From contig NZ_JAAKZW010000036.1 in NCBI RefSeq assembly GCF_011044995.1, positions 1 to 43,937 of the forward strand: a stretch of DNA of 43,937 nt. The letters run 5' to 3'. The DNA comes from Streptomyces mesophilus. Lineage in GTDB: Bacteria; Actinomycetota; Actinomycetes; Streptomycetales; Streptomycetaceae. Made by a program: the position numbers and the translations under genes. The notes beneath the pieces are model-generated. The model did no database searches. It was not told where the DNA came from and saw only the letters and a list, made by a program, of their open reading frames with translations. Shown here one piece after another: positions 38,564-43,937 of this stretch (position 1 is its first letter; every line of letters begins with the position of its first letter).

Positions 38564-39481
38564 TCAGGACGCAAGCGGCAACACGCTCGCTCCGCCGGAA
38601 TCAAGGGCCAGACGGTTGGCCGCCCACCCCTCGCCGGCGACCTGGGCGACCTTGTCGGCCGTCGCTTCGTCGACCAGCGCGAGCACCGTGGGGCCCGCGC
38701 CGGAGATCACTGCGGGCACGCCGTCGGCGCGCAGCCGCTCCACCAGGGCGGCGCTCTCCGGCATGGCCGGGGCGCGGTACTCCTGGTGCAGTCGGTCCTC
38801 GGTGGCGGGCAGCAGCAGCTCGGGGCGCCTGGTCAGGGCCTCGACGAGCAGGGCCGCACGGCCCGCGTTGGCGGCGGCGTCGACGTGCGGGACGCTGCGC
38901 GGCAGCAGGCCGCGTGCCGTTTCGGTGAGGACCGGCTTGCCGGGGACGAACACCACCGGAACGACGGAGTCCGCGACGTCCAACCGGATCGCGCGGGCCG
39001 CACCCGCGTCCATCCAGGCGAGCGTGAATCCGCCGAGCAGGCAGGGCGCGACATTGTCCGGGTGGCCCTCGATCTCGGTGGCGAGCTCGAGCAGCGCGGT
39101 GTCGTCGAGCTTGGCGTCGCCGCCTATGGTCACGGCGCGGGCGGCCATGATGCCGGCGCAGATGGCGGCCGACGAGGAGCCGAGGCCGCGGCCGTGCGGA
39201 ATGCGGTTGGCGCAGACGACCTCGAGGCCGCGCGGCTGTCCGCCGAGCAGGTCGAACGCGGTGCGCAGCGCACGTACGAGCAAATGGGACTCGTCGCGCG
39301 GCAGGGTCTCCGCGCCTTCGCCCGCGATGTCCACGTGCAGCCCGGAGTCGGCCACGCGCACGACGACATCGTCGTAGAGCCCCAGCGCGAGGCCCAGGGC
39401 GTCGAAGCCCGGGCCGAGGTTTGCGCTGGTGGCGGGGACGCGCACCCTTACGGCGGCGGCGCGGAAGGCGGGACCGGCCAT
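38564..39481 (-). CDS. thrB: Homoserine kinase
   Basis: A 305-residue GHMP-family kinase that phosphorylates homoserine, the step before threonine synthase. The ATP-binding motif PHGRGLGSSSAA is near residue 88, the N-terminal VRVPATSANLGPGFDALGLAL (in parts) is diagnostic, and the C-terminal ISGAGPTVLALV completes the fold. It lies 297 bp after thrC, much further than the 6 bp between hom and thrC, so it may also have its own promoter. Confidence 0.95.
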   Translation of the reverse strand: MAGPAFRAAAVRVRVPATSANLGPGFDALGLALGLYDDVVVRVADSGLHVDIAGEGAETLPRDESHLLVRALRTAFDLLGGQPRGLEVVCANRIPHGRGLGSSSAAICAGIMAARAVTIGGDAKLDDTALLELATEIEGHPDNVAPCLLGGFTLAWMDAGAARAIRLDVADSVVPVVFVPGKPVLTETARGLLPRSVPHVDAAANAGRAALLVEALTRRPELLLPATEDRLHQEYRAPAMPESAALVERLRADGVPAVISGAGPTVLALVDEATADKVAQVAGEGWAANRLALDSGGASVLPLAS

Positions 39482-39746
39482 CGCTCGCTGACTCTCCTTG
39501 CTTGTGCTGCGGGATTGTTCACGGTGGTGCTGAGGGTCCGCCGGGACTTCTCCGGCCGTACGAGCGGTACGTATGGGAGAGGTTCCGGCACCCGGAGGCC
39601 GACAACAGGCGGCACCGGCCGCTCACGACTGGCATATGCGGCGGGCGGGTTTGGTACAGCCTATCGAAGGAAGGTTCTGTGGCGACATAGGGCGCACAGG
39701 AGGCGCACGATGCGTGTCGCAAGCCCCTTGTGCACCCCCTGCGCGG

Positions 39747-39777
39747 ACTTGAGGCGTATTGCCCCAGGTCCTCAAGT
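39747..39777 (-). terminator. Hairpin directly after thrC
   Basis: An 8-bp perfect stem ACTTGAGG/CCTCAAGT (39747-39754 with 39770-39777) and a 15-base loop begin one base past the thrC stop codon. Moderate strength; it may attenuate transcription into thrB. The rest of the 297-bp spacer shows no clear gene. Confidence 0.45.
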
Positions 39778-39778
39778 G

Positions 39779-40855
39779 CTAGGCCAGGCCCAGCCGTTCG
39801 GCGGCGGCGGCCGCGTCGACCGGGACGGTGACCGGCTGCGGAGCGCCCGCGACGGCCCAGTCCGGGTCCTTGAGGCCGTTGCCCGTGACGGTGCAGACGA
39901 TGCGCTGCCCCTTGGCGAGCCTGCCGTCCTCGGCGGCCTTGAGCAGACCGGCCACGGAGGCGGCCGAGGCCGGCTCCACGAAGACACCCTCGCGGGAGGC
40001 CAACAGCTTGTAGGCGCGCAGGATCTGACGGTCGGTCACATCGTCGATCAGGCCGCCGGACTCGTCGCGCGCGGCCTCGGCGTACTGCCAGGAGGCCGGG
40101 TTGCCGATCCGGATCGCGGTGGCGATCGTGGAGGGGTCCTTCACGATCTCCTTGCGCACGATCGGGTTGGCGCCGGAGGCCTGGAAGCCCCACATGACGG
40201 GCGTGTGGGTGGCGATGCCGTCGGCCGCGTACTCCTGATAGCCCTTCCAGTACGCGGTGATGTTGCCCGCGTTGCCGACCGGCAGGACATGGATGTCGGG
40301 GGCGTCGCCGAGGCGGTCCACGATCTCGAACGCGGCGGTCTTCTGGCCCTCGATACGCACCGGGTTGACCGAATTGACCAGCGCCACCGGGTAGTTCTCG
40401 GACAAGTTTCGCGCCAGCACGAGGCAGTCGTCGAAGTTGCCGTCGACCTGGAGGATCTTCGCGCCGTGCACGAGGGCCTGGCCCATCTTGCCGAGCGCGA
40501 TCTTGCCCTGCGGCACGAGGACGGCGCTGACCATGCCGGCCTTGCCGCCGTAAGCGGCGGCGGAGGCGGAGGTGTTGCCGGTGGAGGCGCAGATGACGGC
40601 CTGGGCGCCCTCCTCCTTGGCCTTGGAGATCGCCATCGTCATGCCGCGGTCCTTGAAGGAACCGGTCGGGTTGGCGCCCTCGACCTTGAGGTGGACCTCG
40701 CAGCCGGTGAGTTCGGAGAGCACCTCCGCGCGGACGAGCGGAGTGCCGCCCTCGCCGAGCGTGACCACGGGCGTCGCCTCGCTGACGGGCAGCCGGTCGC
40801 GGTACTCCTCGATGATCCCGCGCCACTGGTGGGCGCCGGTAGAGGTGGCGGTCAT
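39779..40855 (-). CDS. thrC: Threonine synthase
   Basis: A 358-residue PLP enzyme converting phosphohomoserine to threonine. The PLP Lys lies in [12 protein letters not shown] near residue 62, and the phosphate-binding loop is [13 protein letters not shown] near 190. The length matches the short (fold-type II) actinobacterial form. It is separated from hom by 6 bp and is surely co-transcribed with it. Confidence 0.96.
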   Translation of the reverse strand: MTATSTGAHQWRGIIEEYRDRLPVSEATPVVTLGEGGTPLVRAEVLSELTGCEVHLKVEGANPTGSFKDRGMTMAISKAKEEGAQAVICASTGNTSASAAAYGGKAGMVSAVLVPQGKIALGKMGQALVHGAKILQVDGNFDDCLVLARNLSENYPVALVNSVNPVRIEGQKTAAFEIVDRLGDAPDIHVLPVGNAGNITAYWKGYQEYAADGIATHTPVMWGFQASGANPIVRKEIVKDPSTIATAIRIGNPASWQYAEAARDESGGLIDDVTDRQILRAYKLLASREGVFVEPASAASVAGLLKAAEDGRLAKGQRIVCTVTGNGLKDPDWAVAGAPQPVTVPVDAAAAAERLGLA

Positions 40856-40861
40856 GTCTGG

Positions 40862-42154
40862 TTACTCCCCTTCGACACGCATGATGCTGGCGACACCCCG
40901 CACGGTGTCGAGCTTGCGCAGCGCCTCCACGACCCCGGACAGGGACGCGTCGGACGCGCGGTGGGTGACGACGACGAGGCTGGCCTCGCCGTCCTTCCCC
41001 GACTGACGGACCGTATCGATCGATACGCCGTGCTCGGCGAAGACCGTCGCGACCTGGGCGAGGACGCCCGGCTTGTCGGCCACGTCGAGGCTGATGTGGT
41101 AGCGCGTGACGACCTCGCCCATCGGGCTGACCGGGAGGCGGGTGTACGCGGATTCGCCGGGTCCGGTGGACCCGTCGAGCTTGTTGCGGCAGACGGCCAC
41201 GAGGTCGCCGAGGACCGCGGACGCGGTCGGGGCGCCGCCCGCGCCGGGCCCGTAGAACATCAGCTGTCCGGCGGCCTCCGACTCGACGAAGACCGCGTTG
41301 TACGCCTCGCGCACGGAGGCGAGAGGGTGGCTGAGCGGGATCATGGCCGGGTGGACCCGGGCGGTGACGGACTCGCCGTCCTCGGCACGCTCGCAGATCG
41401 CGAGCAGCTTGATGGTGCAGCCCATCTGGCGCGCCGATGCGAAGTCGGCGGCGGTCACCTCGGTCATGCCCTCGCGGTACACATCGTCCAGGCGTACGCG
41501 GGTGTGGAAGGCGATACCGGCCAGGATCGCGGCCTTGGCGGCGGCGTCGAAGCCCTCGACGTCGGCGGTCGGGTCGGCCTCGGCGTAGCCCAGGGCGGTG
41601 GCCTCGTCGAGGGCCTCCTGGTAGCCGGCGCCCGACGAATCCATCTTGTCGAGGATGAAGTTCGTCGTGCCGTTCACGATGCCGAGGACACGGTTGACCT
41701 TGTCGCCCGCGAGGGACTCGCGCAGCGGGCGGATCAGCGGGATCGCGCCGGCCACGGCGGCCTCGTAGTACAGGTCCTCGCCATGGTCCTCGGCCGCCTT
41801 GTGCAGGGCGGCGCCGTCCTGGGCGAGCAGCGCCTTGTTCGCGGAGACCACCGAGGCGCCGTGCTCGAAAGCGGTGGTGATCAGCGTGCGGGCCGGCTCG
41901 ATGCCGCCGATGACCTCGACCACGACGTCGATGTCGCCCCGTTTGACCAGGGCGGTCGCGTCGGTGGTGACCAGCGCGGGGTCGATGCCGGCGCGCACCC
42001 GGTCGGGACGGCGCACGGCCACGCCGGCGAGCTCGACGGGGGCGCCGATCCTGGCTGTGAGGTCGTCCGCGTGCGTCGTCATGATGCGGGCTACTTCGGA
42101 GCCGACGACTCCACAGCCAAGGAGCGCCACCTTCAGCGGACGCGTACGCATCAT
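40862..42154 (-). CDS. hom: Homoserine dehydrogenase
   Basis: A 430-residue NAD(P)H-dependent enzyme that reduces aspartate semialdehyde to homoserine, at the branch to threonine and methionine. It has the Rossmann motif VALLGCGVVGSEV near residue 9, catalytic-domain segments VSANKALLA and NGTTNFILDKM, and a C-terminal ACT domain (about 350-425, ISLDVADKPGVLAQVA) for feedback by threonine. ATG 42154 or the adjacent ATG 42151 can serve, with GAGG 4-7 bases upstream. A longer frame from a GTG at 42194 would start without a ribosome site. Confidence 0.95.
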   Translation of the reverse strand: MMRTRPLKVALLGCGVVGSEVARIMTTHADDLTARIGAPVELAGVAVRRPDRVRAGIDPALVTTDATALVKRGDIDVVVEVIGGIEPARTLITTAFEHGASVVSANKALLAQDGAALHKAAEDHGEDLYYEAAVAGAIPLIRPLRESLAGDKVNRVLGIVNGTTNFILDKMDSSGAGYQEALDEATALGYAEADPTADVEGFDAAAKAAILAGIAFHTRVRLDDVYREGMTEVTAADFASARQMGCTIKLLAICERAEDGESVTARVHPAMIPLSHPLASVREAYNAVFVESEAAGQLMFYGPGAGGAPTASAVLGDLVAVCRNKLDGSTGPGESAYTRLPVSPMGEVVTRYHISLDVADKPGVLAQVATVFAEHGVSIDTVRQSGKDGEASLVVVTHRASDASLSGVVEALRKLDTVRGVASIMRVEGE

Positions 42155-42199
42155 CCGACCTCGATTCTTGAACTTCTGCGGTTGGTCCAGTCTCACGCA

Positions 42200-42228
42200 C
42201 CGGACCCGGGTTTCCGCCCCGGGTCCGG
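42200..42228 (-). terminator. Second hairpin in the lysA-hom spacer
   Basis: An 11-bp perfect stem (42200-42210 with 42218-42228) and 7-base loop, 45 bases before hom. No U-tract follows, so it could be a terminator or a leader structure of hom. Confidence 0.6.
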
Positions 42229-42261
42229 ATAATGAGACGTCGATTTCATTTCGATGGGCAC

Positions 42262-42287
42262 CGCGGACCGGAAATCCGGCGTCCGCG
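42262..42287 (-). terminator. First hairpin after lysA
   Basis: CGCGGA + CCGG around AAAT with CCGG + TCCGCG, interrupted by a two-base bulge, 48 bp past the lysA stop. With the hairpin at 42200-42228 it suggests partial or complete termination between lysA and hom. Confidence 0.55.
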
Positions 42288-42335
42288 AGCCCTTTGCTGC
42301 CGTGTGTCTTACGTCGGGTGGCCTCGGTGTGTGGA

Positions 42336-43727
42336 TCAGCCGACGTCCAGGGCGAGCAGGTCCTCCTCCGTCTCGCGGCGGATGATCACCCGCGCCTCGC
42401 CGTCGTTCACCGCCACGACCGGGGGCCGCAGCGCGTGGTTGTAGTTGCTCGCCATCGAGCGGCAGTACGCGCCCGTCGCCGGCACCGCGATCAGGTCGCC
42501 CGGGGCCAGGTCGGCCGGCAGGAACGCGTCCTTGACCACGATGTCGCCGCTCTCGCAGTGCTTGCCGACGACGCGCGAGAGCATCGGCTCGGCGGTGGAG
42601 GTGCGCGATACGAGGGCGACGCTGTACTCGGCGTCGTAGAGCGCGGTGCGGATGTTGTCCGACATGCCGCCGTCCACACTCACGTACGTGCGCAGGCCCT
42701 CGAGGTGCTTGATGGTGCCGACGCGGTAGAGCGTGAACGCGGTCGGGCCGACGATGGCGCGGCCCGGCTCCACGGAGATACGGGGCGTGCTGAGCCGCGC
42801 CGTCTCGCACTCGCGCGTGACGATCTCGGCGAGGGCCTTGGCGATCTCGTGCGGCTCGCTGGGGTCGTCCTCGCTCGTGTACGCGATGCCGAGGCCGCCG
42901 CCGAGGTCGATCTCGGGGAGCTCGACGCCGTGCTCGTCGCGGATCTGGCCGAGCAGGTGGACGACGCGGCGGGCGGAGACCTCGAACCCGGCCATGTCGA
43001 AGATCTGCGAGCCGATGTGGCTGTGGATGCCGAGGAGCTCGAGTCCGTCGAGCTTCAGCGCGCGGCGTACGGCCTCGGCCGCCTGGCCGCCGGCGAGCGC
43101 GATGCCGAACTTCTGGTCCTCGTGCGCGGTCGCGATGAACTCGTGCGTGTGGGCCTCGACGCCGACCGTCACACGGATGAGAACGGGCTGGCGCCTGCCG
43201 AGCCGCTGGGCGATGTGGGCGACGCGCGCGATCTCCTGGAAGGAGTCGAGCACGATCCGCCCGACACCCGCCTCGACGGCGCGCTCGATCTCCGCCTCGG
43301 ACTTGTTGTTGCCGTGGAAGGCGATGCGCTCGGCGGGCATCCCGGCGCTGAGGGCCGTGGTCAGTTCGCCGCCGGAGCAGACGTCGAGGTTGAGGCCCTC
43401 CTCGTACAGCCACTTGACGACGGCGCGCGAGAGGAAGGCCTTGCCCGCGTAGAAGACATCGGCCTGCGTGCCGAAGGCCTCGCGCCAGGCGCGGCAGCGG
43501 GCGCGGAAGTCGGCCTCGTCCATGAAGTACGCGGGCGTGCCGAACTCCTCGGCCAGGCGCGCCACTTCGATGCCGCCGACGGTCAGGGCGCCCTGCTCGT
43601 CCCGGGTGACCGTGCGCGACCAGACCTTGGGGTCGAGGACGTTGAGGTCGGCGGGCGGGGCGCTGTAGTGGCCCTCGGGCATGACGTCGGCGTGGCGGGG
43701 CCCGGCGGGGTGGGCGGAACGGCTCAT
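42336..43727 (-). CDS. lysA: Diaminopimelate decarboxylase
   Basis: A 463-residue PLP enzyme that makes lysine from meso-diaminopimelate. The PLP Lys is in DVFYAGKAFLSRAVV near residue 80. HIGSQIFD and GGGLGIAY near 215-260 and CESGDIVVKD near 395 complete the alanine-racemase-like barrel and C-terminal domain. ATG 43727 (MSRSAHPAGPRHADV) matches the family start. The frame stays open upstream to 43892 only because of the duplicated sequence at the window end. It follows argS by 16 bp, the usual Streptomyces order. Confidence 0.95.
   Translation of the reverse strand: MSRSAHPAGPRHADVMPEGHYSAPPADLNVLDPKVWSRTVTRDEQGALTVGGIEVARLAEEFGTPAYFMDEADFRARCRAWREAFGTQADVFYAGKAFLSRAVVKWLYEEGLNLDVCSGGELTTALSAGMPAERIAFHGNNKSEAEIERAVEAGVGRIVLDSFQEIARVAHIAQRLGRRQPVLIRVTVGVEAHTHEFIATAHEDQKFGIALAGGQAAEAVRRALKLDGLELLGIHSHIGSQIFDMAGFEVSARRVVHLLGQIRDEHGVELPEIDLGGGLGIAYTSEDDPSEPHEIAKALAEIVTRECETARLSTPRISVEPGRAIVGPTAFTLYRVGTIKHLEGLRTYVSVDGGMSDNIRTALYDAEYSVALVSRTSTAEPMLSRVVGKHCESGDIVVKDAFLPADLAPGDLIAVPATGAYCRSMASNYNHALRPPVVAVNDGEARVIIRRETEEDLLALDVG
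43113..43217. repeat. Original copy of a 105-bp direct repeat (inside lysA)
   Basis: Identical over 105 bp to 43833-43937. This copy lies in an intact lysA reading frame and is the genuine location. Confidence 0.95.
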
Positions 43728-43743
43728 CTCTTCTGTGTCTCTC

Positions 43744-43833
43744 TCAGAGGTGTTCGGGGGCGTCGATGCCGAGCAGGGACAGGCCACCGGCGAGCACCGT
43801 CCCGGCGGCTTCGGCGAGCGCGAGCCGGGCGCC
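43744..43833 (-). pseudogene. argS: C-terminal 29 codons of arginyl-tRNA synthetase, cut off by the duplicated segment
   Basis: The minus-strand frame reads GARLALAEAAGTVLAGG and ends GIDAPEHL, the typical C-terminus of arginyl-tRNA synthetase, with TGA at 43744-43746. Upstream of 43833 the sequence switches abruptly to a copy of lysA in another frame, so argS is interrupted here. Gene disruption would be lethal if real, so I judge the junction an assembly artefact and argS intact in the organism. Confidence 0.8.
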
Positions 43834-43937
43834 TGGTCCTCGTGCGCGGTCGCGATGAACTCGTGCGTGTGGGCCTCGACGCCGACCGTCACACGGATGA
43901 GAACGGGCTGGCGCCTGCCGAGCCGCTGGGCGATGTG
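43833..43937. repeat. Second copy of the 105-bp lysA segment at the window end
   Basis: An exact copy of 43113-43217, offset by 720 bp, running to the last base of the window. It joins the argS end without any mobile-element signature. Confidence 0.95.

Noticed and set aside
38561..42232. Very long open frame on the plus strand (over 1200 codons) opposite thrB-thrC-hom
   Set aside because: It is a GC-bias shadow of three well-recognised minus-strand genes; the translation shows no family and crosses intergenic gaps.
43728..43892. N-terminal extension of lysA
   Set aside because: It depends on the duplicated 105-bp segment and reads the argS end out of frame.

Overview
The window is a high-GC chromosomal segment from a Streptomyces or very close relative. 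Most predicted proteins are typical of the genus, third codon positions are strongly G/C biased, and the gene order resembles the S. coelicolor core region running from the lysA-hom-thr cluster through rho, rpmE, prfA, glyA and the atp operon to chiS-chiR-chiC and nucS (comparison from memory). I see no tRNA, rRNA, insertion sequence, prophage or CRISPR array.

Layout. From 1 to about 4.2 kb: the end of an ABC transporter pair, a small zinc-ribbon protein, a luciferase-like oxidoreductase, a small Streptomyces protein of unknown function and the mismatch endonuclease NucS. From 4.2 to 8.3 kb, minus strand: a membrane-anchored P-loop/TPR protein with a long Pro/Ser/Thr tail, a STAS protein and a 3-hydroxyacyl-CoA dehydrogenase. 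From 8.5 to 13.2 kb there are two divergent TetR modules, one facing an ABC exporter pair and one facing a small VOC protein. Each has palindromic operator candidates in its divergent promoter region. A cobalamin adenosyltransferase and a membrane protein lie in the same stretch. From 13.4 to 17.3 kb: a two-component system (chiS-chiR type) leading into a secreted family 18 chitinase, whose promoter carries the direct repeats and DasR-type palindromes known from Streptomyces chitinase genes.

From 17.4 to 25.8 kb, minus strand: a DUF2550 protein and the complete F1Fo ATP synthase operon atpIBEFHAGDC, with a Rex-type operator upstream of atpI and two hairpins before a TTG-initiated atpC. From 26 to 32.7 kb, minus strand: an undecaprenyl-phosphate sugar-phosphate transferase, glyA, a phosphatase-like protein that lacks the usual catalytic cysteine, a Sua5/YrdC threonylcarbamoyl-AMP synthase, prmC, prfA and rpmE. 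A sigma-R type promoter precedes rpmE. Then come an LCP cell-wall ligase with an ECF-type promoter, a secreted trypsin-like protease with FG-GAP repeats, and rho with a long disordered insert. From 38.5 kb to the end: thrB, thrC, hom, lysA and the last codons of argS, i.e. the aspartate-family amino acid cluster.

The last 105 bases repeat part of lysA exactly and interrupt argS. This looks like a contig-end assembly artefact rather than biology. Nothing in the window amounts to a clearly new multi-gene system. The most interesting points are regulatory sites readable from sequence, the phosphatase-like protein with Ser in place of Cys, stop-codon-bearing tandem repeats at two gene ends, and a possible 18-codon coupling ORF between prmC and sua5.
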